DNA of 45,151 nucleotides from an uncultured Bacilli bacterium (GCA_944358985.1 CALVSI010000009.1:1-45151), one strand, 5' to 3'. Positions 1 to 9,282 are shown, counted from the first letter of the stretch. Made by a program: numbers and translations. The notes: a model not told the origin generated them from the sequence alone.

Positions 1-76
1 CTTCTAGAGTTAACTTCATAAAAAAATCCTCCATTTCATCTTACCCTATTTGGGCAAAATTTTGGGGGAAATTTCA
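1..76 (-). mobile_element. 5' end of an IS-like element, running off the window
   Basis: Read on the minus strand, the element begins TGAAATTTCCCCC at about position 76. It has a GGAGG ribosome site and then ATG at 19-17, followed by codons for MKLTLE before the window edge. The same arrangement recurs at 45067-45145 with 76 of 79 bases identical. An N-terminus of this kind resembles the helix-turn-helix OrfA of IS3/IS150-type transposases, and a TG end fits that family. The family assignment is an inference because the body lies outside the window. It sits 8 bases beyond the tRNA-His CCA end. Confidence 0.55.
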
Positions 77-83
77 TATCGTT

Positions 84-160
84 TGGGGCGAATGATGGGA
101 ATCGAACCCACGTATGCCTGGTTCACAGCCAGGAGTGTTAACCACTTCACCACATCCGCC
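84..160 (-). tRNA. tRNA-His (anticodon GTG)
   Basis: The minus strand folds as a complete tRNA. The 7-bp acceptor stem is GCGGATG/CATTCGC with one G-U pair. The anticodon stem is CCTGG/CCAGG around loop CTGTGAA, giving anticodon GTG. The T-arm has loop TTCGATT. The hallmark of tRNA-His is present: an extra G at -1 (position 160) opposite C73 (position 87). CCA is encoded (86-84). Confidence 0.95.
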
Positions 161-185
161 GTGCCTAATTATGATAATAATTTAT

Positions 186-707
186 TTAGCAATTGTCAAA
201 GTATTTCGACTTAACAAGCAATAAAATTGGTAATTCACGGTTTTTAATTAGCCTTGCTAAGGGTTCTTTTGTCATTTTTTGATATTTTCTTATTGCTTTA
301 TCTATATCCATCCAACATGTTTTTTCAAACAATGTTTTTTCCAAATTTGTTAAATTTCTTTTTGTTTTTCTTTCTATTGTGCAAAGATAATAATAAGAAA
401 TGTTTTCTTGTTTTATTAGATTATAAAAATCTCTAACTTTCCCAATTGGAACGATGTTATTTATTAATAAACCTAATTCTTCTTTAATTTCTCTTTTTAA
501 AGCTTTTTGCAAAGTTTCGTTTTTCTTGATTCCTCCACCAGGAATTTCATAATAATCGCGATGACCAAAAACATCATCTTTTTTTATCTTAATAAAAGCA
601 ATTTTATTATTTTTCGAATTAATTACTAAGGCTCTGACTGCACGTCTTACATGATCAATACCGTTATTTTGGTATTCATTATCCACTAATGAATTTATTA
701 ACCGCAT
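186..707 (-). CDS. NUDIX hydrolase
   Basis: This 173-residue protein carries a full Nudix box, G-x5-E-x7-REIKEELG, at roughly residues 58-80. The box is preceded by YYEIPGGG, the usual strand leading into it. Nudix enzymes hydrolyse nucleoside diphosphates linked to another group (X); the substrate cannot be told from the sequence. The start codon directly abuts the stop codon of the acyl carrier protein gene upstream (707/708), so it is the last gene of the leftward run. The C-terminal third is basic and shows no second domain. Confidence 0.9.
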   Translation of the reverse strand: MRLINSLVDNEYQNNGIDHVRRAVRALVINSKNNKIAFIKIKKDDVFGHRDYYEIPGGGIKKNETLQKALKREIKEELGLLINNIVPIGKVRDFYNLIKQENISYYYLCTIERKTKRNLTNLEKTLFEKTCWMDIDKAIRKYQKMTKEPLARLIKNRELPILLLVKSKYFDNC

Positions 708-962
708 TTATTTGTTTTTGGCCTGTTTAATATATTCAACTACATCTTTGATTGTTTTAAGATTTAATATATCTTCTTTTCTTAAAATCAAATCAAATTG
801 TTCTTCTAACGAACTCGCTAACATCAAATATTCCATACTATCAAAATCTAAATCTTTTGCTAAGTTTATATTTTCATCGATGATGTCAACTTTATCTAAA
901 CAAATAGGATTAATTCCTTTGATTACTTTTATAACATTTTTAAAAACTAAATCATTATTCAT
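708..962 (-). CDS. acpP: Acyl carrier protein
   Basis: This is a small acidic protein of 84-86 residues with the phosphopantetheine attachment motif written as DFDSME instead of the usual DSLD; the Ser is near residue 42-44. The rest matches the four-helix ACP pattern, including a C-terminal segment typical of the last helix. It would carry acyl chains for lipid synthesis. ATG at 962 is chosen because AGGTG lies just upstream; an in-frame GTG at 968 is the alternative. No fatty-acid synthesis genes are adjacent. Neighbours are an alpha/beta hydrolase and a NUDIX gene, so it could be a specialised rather than the main ACP. Confidence 0.85.
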   Translation of the reverse strand: MNNDLVFKNVIKVIKGINPICLDKVDIIDENINLAKDLDFDSMEYLMLASSLEEQFDLILRKEDILNLKTIKDVVEYIKQAKNK

Positions 963-995
963 AGACACCTATAATTATACATAAACATTAATTAC

Positions 996-1910
996 CTAGT
1001 TATTGTTTTTTAAATAATCTATTATTTTTTGATTAGTCAACAAACTTCTTTTATCATATGGATTATAAACGTTATATATATGATTTATTTTTTTATCAAA
1101 ACTATAATTAAAATCTAAAATAACTTTATCAAACAATTCTGATTTTAATTTTAAAGAATGATTTTTCAAAAAATCATTGCGTGATGTAGTTACAAATATA
1201 GAAAAATCAACATTTATAGATTTGTTGACTATTAAATAACTTGGATTATTATTTTGAATAAATTCATCATCTAAATTATTACCAAAAAATAATTTTAAAG
1301 CATTTTTTGTTAAAACTTTTTTAGCTACATTATAAATCATAAAATAATCATATACTGGGCTATTTAAAATAAGTTTTTTGACTTTTATATTTTCATCTAT
1401 ATCTACACCATAATATTTTTGCAATGATTTATTATTAATGGTCAACGCTAATAGGAAAGCGATATGACCTCCTGCTGAATCTCCTTTTAATATCAAATTA
1501 TTAAAATCGATATGATAATTATCATTATTTAAATTAAGGTATTTTAAAAGACAAGTCATTTCTTTAATAGTATGCTTTATATCAATTTCACCATTAAAAA
1601 GTGTGTAATTAGTGCTTATAACATTGATTCCATTATTTGCGTAAAAATCATTAATAAAAAAATTGTTTTCTTTGTAACTATATATATAACCACCGCCATG
1701 AATATCGATACATGTTAAATTGTTATCATCTTTATTTTGTTTATAAAAATCAAAAAGGTGCTCTTTTTTATCATCTAAAATATATGGAATATCAAATTGA
1801 TAATTTTTGTTTGTATTTCGATTATTTATTAACATTTTATCGCGTTTTTTATCATTTCTTGCAATAAAACGTATAATTAATTTCACCGCTAATTTTGTCA
1901 TAATTTTCAT
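996..1910 (-). CDS. Alpha/beta hydrolase (HSL/esterase-lipase type)
   Basis: The protein has 304 residues. It shows the HGGG oxyanion-hole motif (HGGGYIY) followed about 75 residues later by the nucleophile elbow GDSAGGH. Asp in SRNDFL and His near KINHIY at the C-terminus are plausible members of the catalytic triad. This is the layout of the hormone-sensitive-lipase/carboxylesterase group, which hydrolyses short acyl or acetyl esters. No signal peptide is seen, so it is probably cytoplasmic. It begins 5 bases after the DUF3810 stop and lies directly upstream of the ACP gene. An in-frame Met three codons in is an alternative start. Confidence 0.85.
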   Translation of the reverse strand: MKIMTKLAVKLIIRFIARNDKKRDKMLINNRNTNKNYQFDIPYILDDKKEHLFDFYKQNKDDNNLTCIDIHGGGYIYSYKENNFFINDFYANNGINVISTNYTLFNGEIDIKHTIKEMTCLLKYLNLNNDNYHIDFNNLILKGDSAGGHIAFLLALTINNKSLQKYYGVDIDENIKVKKLILNSPVYDYFMIYNVAKKVLTKNALKLFFGNNLDDEFIQNNNPSYLIVNKSINVDFSIFVTTSRNDFLKNHSLKLKSELFDKVILDFNYSFDKKINHIYNVYNPYDKRSLLTNQKIIDYLKNNN

Positions 1911-1915
1911 AATTT

Positions 1916-3085
1916 TTACCCATTAAAATAAAATTCAAAATATAACTTTTGATAAGGAGAAAAATAAAATTCATATATGATGTTTCCATCAGCGTCAACT
2001 TCTCCTGTGTCATTAATAGTTGGATTATCAATATAAGCATCTGTCCCACCATTACCAAATAATGTCAAATAAATATTATTAAAAAACGAACCAATGTCCC
2101 CTATTAATTTAAAACTATTTATGTAATCGTTAGATGCTTTTATATCCAAAAGAATATTGGGATTAATTGTTTCATAAACTTCTTGATAACTATTTTCATC
2201 ACCATTGTAATTTAAAAGCATTAATATAGAAGAAATAGAACGAATATAACCAGAATATCTTAAATAACAATCGTCAGAACTAAGACAAATAAATAAAGCG
2301 GTTAAATTTGCATCTTCTTCACGCATTACTCCTTTTTGATGGGCAAGTTCATGTGCAAGAGTAAATGGGAAGTCATTCGTGGCATTTAACATGTTAATAT
2401 TAGCTTCTCCTAATAAAGAAAAAGACATTCCAGCAATATGAAACTCACTAAAAATATAACTAGAAATTAATTTTTTTGCTTTGGGTGTATAACTAGAAAA
2501 ATAAGAATTATTATCTAATCGTTTATATTCATTTATAACTATTTCATTTAAAGTTTCAAAAGAATATGGCATTATCACCATACCATCTTCACCATAACTT
2601 AATTGCTCACTACAATAATTAAAATCTTTAATAAAATAATTAGCTATTTCTTCAAATTCATCCGTATCAACTTTTTCATTATATAAAGCAATATTTATTG
2701 GCAACCGATTATAATTTAAACCGCTTAAAGCAAAATAACATGTACATAATGTTAAAACATATAAGACAAAACTAGCAAAAATATGAATGGAGATTCGATA
2801 TTTTTTCTTGTAAATATAATAAATGGTTAAAGTGATAACACTAATAGTTATAATAATCCATATTAAAATTACAATTTCCGTTAAAGAAAAAGGAAAAATA
2901 CTTGTAATTTGCGATATCAAATTAGTCAAAGGATTAGATACATTTAAAACATAATCTTCGCAAATCTCAGGAAAATTTTTCAAAATTAATAAAATTATAA
3001 GCCAAATTAAAACAAAACAAGATAATGCGATAAGTATTATTTCTTTTATTGTTAATTTAAACTTTTTTTGTTTCATATGAAACAT
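1916..3085 (-). CDS. DUF3810 family membrane zinc metallopeptidase
   Basis: This 389-residue protein has three hydrophobic segments in the first ~130 residues and then a soluble domain. The soluble part contains AHELAHQKG, an HExxH zinc-peptidase motif in the exact form typical of DUF3810, followed by REEDANLTA, which supplies the likely third zinc ligand. The active site probably lies outside the membrane. The substrate is unknown. The start ATG overlaps the lactate dehydrogenase stop by one base (TAATG), implying translational coupling. A second Met at codon 4 is possible. Confidence 0.85.
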   Translation of the reverse strand: MFHMKQKKFKLTIKEIILIALSCFVLIWLIILLILKNFPEICEDYVLNVSNPLTNLISQITSIFPFSLTEIVILIWIIITISVITLTIYYIYKKKYRISIHIFASFVLYVLTLCTCYFALSGLNYNRLPINIALYNEKVDTDEFEEIANYFIKDFNYCSEQLSYGEDGMVIMPYSFETLNEIVINEYKRLDNNSYFSSYTPKAKKLISSYIFSEFHIAGMSFSLLGEANINMLNATNDFPFTLAHELAHQKGVMREEDANLTALFICLSSDDCYLRYSGYIRSISSILMLLNYNGDENSYQEVYETINPNILLDIKASNDYINSFKLIGDIGSFFNNIYLTLFGNGGTDAYIDNPTINDTGEVDADGNIIYEFYFSPYQKLYFEFYFNG

Positions 3086-4038
3086 TATAAATTAACTGAT
3101 TTAATTTCGTTAGAAATAATATTTCCACTTTCCACTAATTTTTCAATTTCTTCATCGCTATATTGAGGCTTTAATAATCTAACAACACCTTCTTTTCCTA
3201 TAACACAAGGCAATGAAAAATAAATGTTTTTAACACGATTAGAAAATTCGTTTTTAATATAAGTAGAAACTGTTAATATTGAATGCGAATCGTTTAAAAT
3301 TGCTTTAACTATATGGTTGACTGCAAGGGCAACCGCATAATATGTTGCACCTTTTTTAGCGATTATTTCATATGCAGCGTCTTTAACTTGTTTATGTAAA
3401 GACATTAACTTCAAATTTTTATTTTCACATTTTTTACAAGTATCACAATATTTATCAATTGGAATCCCACCGATTGTAGTTAAAGAATAAATAGCAACCT
3501 CGCTATCTCCGTGTTCTCCTAAAACAAAACTATGAACATTTCTTGGATCAATATTGACATGTTGAGCAATAATTGTCTTAAATCTAGCGGTATCTAAGAC
3601 AGTGCCACTACCAATAACACGATTTGAGGAAATATTAAGTTTTTTATAAGTAAAATAAGAAAGAATATCAACAGGATTTGTGACAACTAAAACAACAGCT
3701 TCATCATCTAAATATGGTTGCATTTGGCTAAGAATAGAATCAAAAATTGCAATATTCTTATTTAATAATTGAAGTCTAGTTTCCCCCACTTTTTGAGCGA
3801 CGCCAGCACTTAAAATAACAATATGAGCGTCTTTAATATCGCTATAATCACCTGCTTTTATTTTTTTAGGGCTAACAAATGGAAGGCCGTGCATCAAATC
3901 TAAAGCATCTCCCTCAGCCTTATCTTTATTCACATCAATTATAACTAATTCATTAACGACATTATCATTAACCAAACTAAAAGCAATGGATGAACCAACC
4001 ATTCCATCACCAATAATAACTACTTTACGATTGTTCAT
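3085..4038 (-). CDS. ldh: L-lactate dehydrogenase
   Basis: This 317-residue NAD-dependent dehydrogenase reduces pyruvate to L-lactate at the end of fermentation. It has the Rossmann motif GDGMVGSS, with Asp in the second position where Ala is common. The substrate loop AQKVGETRLQLL contains the specificity Gln that separates lactate from malate dehydrogenases and the catalytic Arg. TNPVDILSY and LGEHGDSE (catalytic His) follow. The start is set by a strong GGGGGTGAT site about 6 bases before ATG. It follows surE by 56 bases and overlaps the DUF3810 gene. Confidence 0.95.
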   Translation of the reverse strand: MNNRKVVIIGDGMVGSSIAFSLVNDNVVNELVIIDVNKDKAEGDALDLMHGLPFVSPKKIKAGDYSDIKDAHIVILSAGVAQKVGETRLQLLNKNIAIFDSILSQMQPYLDDEAVVLVVTNPVDILSYFTYKKLNISSNRVIGSGTVLDTARFKTIIAQHVNIDPRNVHSFVLGEHGDSEVAIYSLTTIGGIPIDKYCDTCKKCENKNLKLMSLHKQVKDAAYEIIAKKGATYYAVALAVNHIVKAILNDSHSILTVSTYIKNEFSNRVKNIYFSLPCVIGKEGVVRLLKPQYSDEEIEKLVESGNIISNEIKSVNL

Positions 4039-4094
4039 AATATCACCCCCATTTAAATTTTAAATGAAAATGAAAATATTTTAAAAAGTAATGC

Positions 4095-4811
4095 TTATAT
4101 TTTTTTATTCTTTTTTAAATTTAAATAAAGTTCTTTATTAAAAAGACTACGATATAAAGGTGTAATACTTATATAACCCTTATTTATTAAATTAATATCT
4201 GCAAAATCATCATTATTATCGTTATTAATTATTCGATGTGGAATATAAACATCTTTATTTTCATCATAAACAAAATATCTTTTGTCATTTCTAAAACCAC
4301 ATTTAGAAAAAATGATATCTTTAACCACATCTCCATAAGGAAAATTAACATTTAAAAAATATTCATTACTTAACAATTCATTTTTAAAAATATACTCCAT
4401 AACCATGTCAACATAATTAATCATTTTCTTCAAATTTTTTTCCAAAGAGAAAGCAATCGCAGGTGTTTGATACATTAAAGATTCCACACACGCTCCAATC
4501 GTACCGCTATGAAGGGTGTCATAACTAACATTTAGCCCGTTATTAATACCTGAAACAACTAAATCAAATTTAATTTTAAGACTCGTTAAGCCAAAACTAA
4601 CACAATCTGCAGGCATTCCTTCTAAAGCATAAAATTTTTCATCAATCTTATGAACCTTGATAGGTTCAAATATTGTTAAAGCAATGCTTTTTCCAGACAT
4701 ATGATGATATGGTGCTACTACATAAACATCACCATATTTTTTCAATTTATCTCTTAATAAAATAAGTCCTTCAGAATTATATCCATCATCATTTACTAAC
4801 AAAATTTTCAT
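4095..4811 (-). CDS. surE: SurE, 5'/3'-nucleotidase
   Basis: The protein has 238 residues, close to the usual SurE length. It opens with KILLVNDDGYNSEG, whose paired Asp residues bind the divalent metal. SGINNGLNVSYDTLHSGTIGAC forms the rest of the phosphatase site. SurE dephosphorylates nucleoside monophosphates and is linked to stationary-phase survival. It is the first gene of the leftward run. No Shine-Dalgarno site precedes ATG; a TATAAA hexamer preceded by TG lies only 7 bases before the start, so the mRNA may be leaderless. Confidence 0.93.
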   Translation of the reverse strand: MKILLVNDDGYNSEGLILLRDKLKKYGDVYVVAPYHHMSGKSIALTIFEPIKVHKIDEKFYALEGMPADCVSFGLTSLKIKFDLVVSGINNGLNVSYDTLHSGTIGACVESLMYQTPAIAFSLEKNLKKMINYVDMVMEYIFKNELLSNEYFLNVNFPYGDVVKDIIFSKCGFRNDKRYFVYDENKDVYIPHRIINNDNNDDFADINLINKGYISITPLYRSLFNKELYLNLKKNKKI

Positions 4812-4861
4812 GTATGTTTTTATAACATATTTTTAATAAATTTAAAATCATTTGCATAAAA

Positions 4862-4895
4862 ATAAAAAAAGAAATCGCCAAAACGACGATTTCTT
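4862..4895 (-). terminator. Rho-independent terminator of the old-yellow-enzyme gene
   Basis: A perfect 9-bp stem (AAGAAATCG/CGATTTCTT, 4869-4877 and 4887-4895) with a 9-base loop is followed on the minus strand by TTTTTTTATT. It lies 20 bases past the stop of the oxidoreductase gene. Confidence 0.85.
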
Positions 4896-4914
4896 AAGAA
4901 AATTTAATACTAAG

Positions 4915-6969
4915 TTAAATTGATTCTGCGACTTTATAGGCTCTCCAAATAACATTTCTTAAATTGCCTATTTCATAGCAATCACCAACTAGATGAACGT
5001 GTAATGATTTTCTCGCTAATGGATTTGGGTTGTATCCGATAGAAACAATTACATCATCGCATTTGATTTCTTTAACTGTTCCATCTTTTGTTAAAACTTT
5101 AACACCATTTTTACTAATTTCATTAACTTTACTATTTAAACAAACTTCAACATTATTAGTTTTAAAATAGTCTCTTAAATAACTAGAGTTCGCTAATGAA
5201 ATAGTTTTAGAAACAATTAAATCATCTAACATTTCAACAATAATAGGATTATGACCATTTTTATGCAAGTCATAAGCAATTTCACATCCTGTAAGTCCAC
5301 CACCGATAACGACAACGGTTTTACCAACTTTTTTATTGCTAGATAAATAATCGACAGCTTCTATAGCGTTTTCAATACCAGGAATATGAAGTTGTTTGGC
5401 TTTACCACCTGTGGCAATAACTACCTCATCTGCATCAAGAGAAGAAACATCTTTAACTTCATAATTTAATTTAACTTCGATAGGTAATTTTTCAATTTGA
5501 CGAATATACCATTTAATTAAAAGTTTATCTTTTTCTTTAAAATCAAAATTAGATGCTGCTATAAATACGCCACCTAGAACATTACTCTTTTCATAAATAG
5601 TAACTTTATGCCCACGTAGTGCGGCAACACGTGCAGCTTCCATACCGCCAATACCACCACCAACAACAGCAACTCTTTTAATCTTTTTAGCAGGAATAAT
5701 ATCATATTTATGACCTTGCATAGTCATAGGATTTAATGCACATCTTGACATGTGTGAAACATCTTCCATACTTGCACAATTAGCGGTTGATTTTGATTTA
5801 GCCATAACAAAGCAAGCATTATGGCAAGCAATACATGGACGAATATCTTCTAAACGATTTTCAATTAATTTGCTAACCCATTCTGGATCGCAAAGGAATT
5901 GTCTAGCAACACCCATCGCATCAATTTTGCCTTCTTTGATTGCTTTTGCAGCATCAACAGGATCCATCTTACCAGCACAAACAACAGGTATGTCAACAAA
6001 TTTTTTAATATGTGCAACTTCTTCTAGGTTACAATTTTTAGGCATGTATGCTGGTGGATGAGCCCAATACCATGCATCATAAGTTCCATTATCAGCATTT
6101 AACATATCATAGCCAGCATCTTGCAAATATTTAGCGGCCTTTTCACTTTCAGCCATGTCGCGACCAATTTCTTTAAATTTTTCACCAGGCAAAGCACCAT
6201 AGCAGAAATCTTTTGTTTTTGAAACAACTGAATATCTTAATGAAACTGGATAATCTTTACCACATTCTTTTTTAATTGCTTTTACAACATCGCAAGCAAA
6301 ACGATATCTATTTTCAAAACTTCCACCATATTCATCTGTTCTTTTATTAGTATAATCCATAGTGAATTGGTCTAATAAATATCCTTCGTGGACAGCGTGA
6401 ACTTCTACACCATCAACACCAGCTTCTTGACATAATTTTGCTGTTTTAGCAAAAGCATCTACCATTTCTTGGATTTCTTCTTTTTTCAAGGCACGACAAA
6501 TAATATCGTTAGCCCATCTTGAAGGCAATTCACTAGGTGCTGCACAAAGATAGGAAGCATCAACAATAGGTTTTGCTAAAGCTCCAACAACTTTATTTTT
6601 TAATAGTAATACCATCGCATCAGTAATAGCAAAACTACGACCAAATCCCGCTGTTAATTGAACAAACAATTTTGCGCCAGTCTGATGAATCTTATCCATA
6701 TATGGTTTTAGTTGTTTAAACATCTTTTTATTTTGATAAAGCCATCTTCCACCAATAGTGTCTTTTAAAGGGGCAATTCCAGGAATGATAAGGCCAACAT
6801 TATTTTTGGAAATCATTTCAAAAAATTCGCTAGCCACCTTATCAAAATGATTTGGTTCCATCCAACCAAAAAGTGATGTTCCACCCATCGGACACATGAC
6901 GATACGATTTTTTATTTCGACATTTCCGATTTTAAATGGAGTAAATAATGGTTCATATTTTTTATCCAT
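4915..6969 (-). CDS. Old-yellow-enzyme family NADH:flavin oxidoreductase with FAD/NAD domain
   Basis: The protein has about 684 residues. Residues 1-~370 form an FMN-binding TIM barrel, with VHAVHEGYLLDQF and the NKRTDEYGGSFENR motif characteristic of the family. A Cys-rich stretch CIACHNAC...RCALNP binds a [4Fe-4S] cluster. The last ~260 residues carry two dinucleotide-binding motifs (VVGGGIGGMEAA and VIGGGLTGCEIA). This matches 2,4-dienoyl-CoA reductase, enoate reductase and BaiCD/BaiH-like enzymes that reduce activated C=C bonds in anaerobes; the substrate is not predictable. ATG at 6969 is preferred over 6975 because GAGG is then 8 bases away. Compared with 2,4-dienoyl-CoA reductase, extra residues separate the third and fourth cluster cysteines. 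Confidence 0.9.
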   Translation of the reverse strand: MDKKYEPLFTPFKIGNVEIKNRIVMCPMGGTSLFGWMEPNHFDKVASEFFEMISKNNVGLIIPGIAPLKDTIGGRWLYQNKKMFKQLKPYMDKIHQTGAKLFVQLTAGFGRSFAITDAMVLLLKNKVVGALAKPIVDASYLCAAPSELPSRWANDIICRALKKEEIQEMVDAFAKTAKLCQEAGVDGVEVHAVHEGYLLDQFTMDYTNKRTDEYGGSFENRYRFACDVVKAIKKECGKDYPVSLRYSVVSKTKDFCYGALPGEKFKEIGRDMAESEKAAKYLQDAGYDMLNADNGTYDAWYWAHPPAYMPKNCNLEEVAHIKKFVDIPVVCAGKMDPVDAAKAIKEGKIDAMGVARQFLCDPEWVSKLIENRLEDIRPCIACHNACFVMAKSKSTANCASMEDVSHMSRCALNPMTMQGHKYDIIPAKKIKRVAVVGGGIGGMEAARVAALRGHKVTIYEKSNVLGGVFIAASNFDFKEKDKLLIKWYIRQIEKLPIEVKLNYEVKDVSSLDADEVVIATGGKAKQLHIPGIENAIEAVDYLSSNKKVGKTVVVIGGGLTGCEIAYDLHKNGHNPIIVEMLDDLIVSKTISLANSSYLRDYFKTNNVEVCLNSKVNEISKNGVKVLTKDGTVKEIKCDDVIVSIGYNPNPLARKSLHVHLVGDCYEIGNLRNVIWRAYKVAESI

Positions 6970-6994
6970 ATGCATTTCCTCACAATCTATATTA

Positions 6995-7000
6995 ATTATA
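6995..7000 (-). promoter_or_regulatory. Probable -10 box for the oxidoreductase gene
   Basis: TATAAT on the minus strand lies about 25 bases before the chosen ATG and ahead of the GAGG ribosome site. The -35 region is weak (GGACAC at 18-bp spacing). Confidence 0.5.
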
Positions 7001-7075
7001 CTTCAAAAAATATTTGTTGTGTCCTTAATTTTTGTTAAATTTAAAATTTTAGTAAAACAAAAAAATAATTTTCTA

Positions 7076-7084
7076 TGGTATAAT
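7076..7084 (+). promoter_or_regulatory. Extended -10 promoter of the CarD-like gene
   Basis: TGGTATAAT is a perfect TGnTATAAT extended -10 element. No good -35 box is seen at 16-18 bases, which fits an extended -10 promoter. The expected leader is about 55 bases, ending in GGAGGTG before ATG 7147. Confidence 0.65.
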
Positions 7085-7146
7085 AAATTAGAACTTTTGA
7101 TTTTGACCCACTTAGATCTTTAAAAATAATATTGTGGAGGTGTGAC

Positions 7147-7671
7147 ATGAAAAAAGAAGAGATTAAAATGGGATCTTATGTATATTATGTTTCTTTAGGA
7201 ATATGCCAGGTCTTAGAAACTGTAACAATGGGCGAAGATGAATCTAGTAAAGATTATTTAACCCTTCAATCAATTAATCCAAAAAACTCTGTTAAAGTTT
7301 TTGTTCCCCTTGATAATCCTTCTCAACTTTCTAATATTTTATCGACACTAAGCCAAGATCAAATTTTAAATGCAATAAAAACAAAACCAAAAACAATAGA
7401 ATGGAACGCTAATAAAAGAGAAAGACAAGAATTATTCACTTCTTGCCTGCATTCTCATAATATAATGGATATAATTAATCTAATTGTTTGTTTAACAAAA
7501 AAATCTCACGAATTGCGATTAGAAAAAAAACATTTATCATCTTCTGATGGCGAAATTTTGCAAAAAGCAAGTTATATAGTAAAAGAAGCAGTAAGTTTTG
7601 CTTTTAAAATTCCTCTTGATGAGGCATATACTTTCATTATTGAAAATGTAAATTATCAATTATTCGTTTAA
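7147..7671 (+). CDS. CarD/CdnL-like RNA polymerase-binding regulator
   Basis: This is a 174-residue protein. The first ~65 residues match the CarD/TRCF RNA polymerase-interaction domain (KMGSYVYYVSLGICQVLE, then a second strand set ending FVPLDN). The C-terminal helical part carries EWNANKRERQELF and an LSSSDGEILQKASYIVKEA segment like the CdnL DNA-contacting domain. Such proteins bind the beta subunit and stabilise open complexes at rRNA and other promoters. The start at 7147 is set by GGAGGTG seven bases upstream, not the earlier in-frame TTG. Its 3' end overlaps the convergent CoA-disulfide reductase gene by 12 bases. Confidence 0.85.
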   Translation: MKKEEIKMGSYVYYVSLGICQVLETVTMGEDESSKDYLTLQSINPKNSVKVFVPLDNPSQLSNILSTLSQDQILNAIKTKPKTIEWNANKRERQELFTSCLHSHNIMDIINLIVCLTKKSHELRLEKKHLSSSDGEILQKASYIVKEAVSFAFKIPLDEAYTFIIENVNYQLFV

Positions 7672-9282
7672 CAACTGATATAAAGAATAGCCACCCATAA
7701 CATTACAGACATCATAGCCGAGTGCTTTTAATTTGCAACACGCATTATAAGAAGTTATTCCAACTTGACAATGAATATAAATCGTTTTGTTTTTGTCTAA
7801 TTTATCCAAATTATTTAAAAGACTTTCTAATGGTATATTAATAGCGTTTCCAATATGACCCTTGTCATACATAGATTTATTTCTAACATCAATAATGAAA
7901 ACATCATTTTCAATTTGTTTTATATCTATTGGAGAAATTGTTTTAAGATTCATATTTAAGATATTATCAATAATAAAACCTGAAAAATCTAAAATGTCTT
8001 TTGCACTGCTATAAATTGGAGAATAGCAAGATTCAATTTCCATTAAATCTTTATATGTTCCGCCTTTTAAAATTATATTTGATAAAACATCTAAACGTTT
8101 ATCCACTAAATTTTTTCCAATAAATTGTCCACCTAAAATTTTACCATTATCATCGTATAAAATTTTTGTAATAACTGAGGTAGCGTTTGGATAATATGTA
8201 GCGTGCGAATTTCCATTTTGATAAATAGAATGATACTTCATATTAAATTTTTTTAATAAATCTTCATTTAGACCAACACTAGCAAAAGTATATTCATCAA
8301 ATTTAAAAACGCTTGCTAAAGTTACTTTTTGACGAAAATATTCAAGATTTGCAATGTTATTAGCGATAATTCGTCCGTGTTTATTAGCAAACCCTGCAAG
8401 AGGAGAATAAATATATTCATCATTAACTACACATTTATTAGTTATCAAATCTCCCCCAGCATAAATATTTTTAAAATTAGTTTGTAATTTATCATTTACT
8501 TTAATTGCATTGAATTCATCTAATTCAATAGCGCTATTTCTAATCAAATCAATATTTGGTTTTACTCCAATAGATAGCAAAACTGCTTCACTTTTGATAA
8601 GAGATTTATTTGTTTTAATGGTTAAAGTTTTATCCTTATTTTCGGTGATATTTAAAAGTTTTTCATTTAAATATAAATTAACACCTTTATTTATTAAAAT
8701 CTTCTTTAAAAATGTCGCCATGTCTTTATCTAAATTTGATAGATGATCTTTAGCTTCAATTAAATTAACTTTTACATTCATTTTTAAAATATTATCTATC
8801 GCTTCTAAACCAATAAATCCGCCTCCGACAACCGTGATTTCTTTTATAGTTTTTAGTCTATCTTTTAACCTAGCAGCGTCGTCAATAGTTCTTAAAAAAT
8901 AAACATTATCAATATTTTTATAACCCAAATCTATTTCTTTAGCCCCCATCGCTAAAACCAAATTATCATATGATAATCCAAATGTTTCGGTAGTTAATAA
9001 ATTTTTGACCTCTATTTTATTTAAATTTGGAAAAACATTAATAACTTCATGATTTATTCTTACATCAATTCCATATTTGTTTTTTAATGTTTGAACATCA
9101 GTGACTATTAAATCTGATGTATCTTTTATTTCACCACTTAAAAAATAAGGAAGACCGCAATTGGCAAAAGATGGATATTTTCCTTTTTCTATAATAATTA
9201 CTTCATCTAATGGTCTTAATCTTTTTAATCTAGCCGCACAGGATGCCCCTAACGCTACACCACCAATAATAATTGTTTTCAT
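7660..9282 (-). CDS. CoA-disulfide reductase with C-terminal rhodanese domain
   Basis: This 540-residue FAD-dependent pyridine nucleotide-disulfide oxidoreductase has the N-terminal FAD motif IIGGVALGASCAARL. The single active-site Cys is in SFANCGLPYF (residue ~43), as in CoA-disulfide reductase and NADH oxidase. The NAD motif is VVGGGFIGLEA, and YAGGDLI lies in the second FAD segment. The last ~90 residues are a rhodanese domain with an intact loop, HCQVGITSY. It reduces CoA or CoA-persulfide/polysulfide and helps redox balance. AAGGGA eight bases before ATG supports the start. Convergent with, and overlapping, the CarD-like gene. Confidence 0.9.
   Translation of the reverse strand: MKTIIIGGVALGASCAARLKRLRPLDEVIIIEKGKYPSFANCGLPYFLSGEIKDTSDLIVTDVQTLKNKYGIDVRINHEVINVFPNLNKIEVKNLLTTETFGLSYDNLVLAMGAKEIDLGYKNIDNVYFLRTIDDAARLKDRLKTIKEITVVGGGFIGLEAIDNILKMNVKVNLIEAKDHLSNLDKDMATFLKKILINKGVNLYLNEKLLNITENKDKTLTIKTNKSLIKSEAVLLSIGVKPNIDLIRNSAIELDEFNAIKVNDKLQTNFKNIYAGGDLITNKCVVNDEYIYSPLAGFANKHGRIIANNIANLEYFRQKVTLASVFKFDEYTFASVGLNEDLLKKFNMKYHSIYQNGNSHATYYPNATSVITKILYDDNGKILGGQFIGKNLVDKRLDVLSNIILKGGTYKDLMEIESCYSPIYSSAKDILDFSGFIIDNILNMNLKTISPIDIKQIENDVFIIDVRNKSMYDKGHIGNAINIPLESLLNNLDKLDKNKTIYIHCQVGITSYNACCKLKALGYDVCNVMGGYSLYQLLNE

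Noticed and set aside
254-436. Plus-strand frame of 60 codons inside the NUDIX gene
   Set aside because: It is a shadow of the minus-strand gene, Phe/Leu-rich from antisense Lys/Glu codons, with no ribosome site.
5750-6061. Plus-strand frame of 103 codons inside the old-yellow-enzyme gene
   Set aside because: It lies antisense to a well-supported conserved enzyme and has no start signal or recognisable domain.
6896-7123. Plus-strand frame between the oxidoreductase and CarD genes
   Set aside because: It overlaps the oxidoreductase start and both promoters; the composition is that of non-coding AT-rich DNA.
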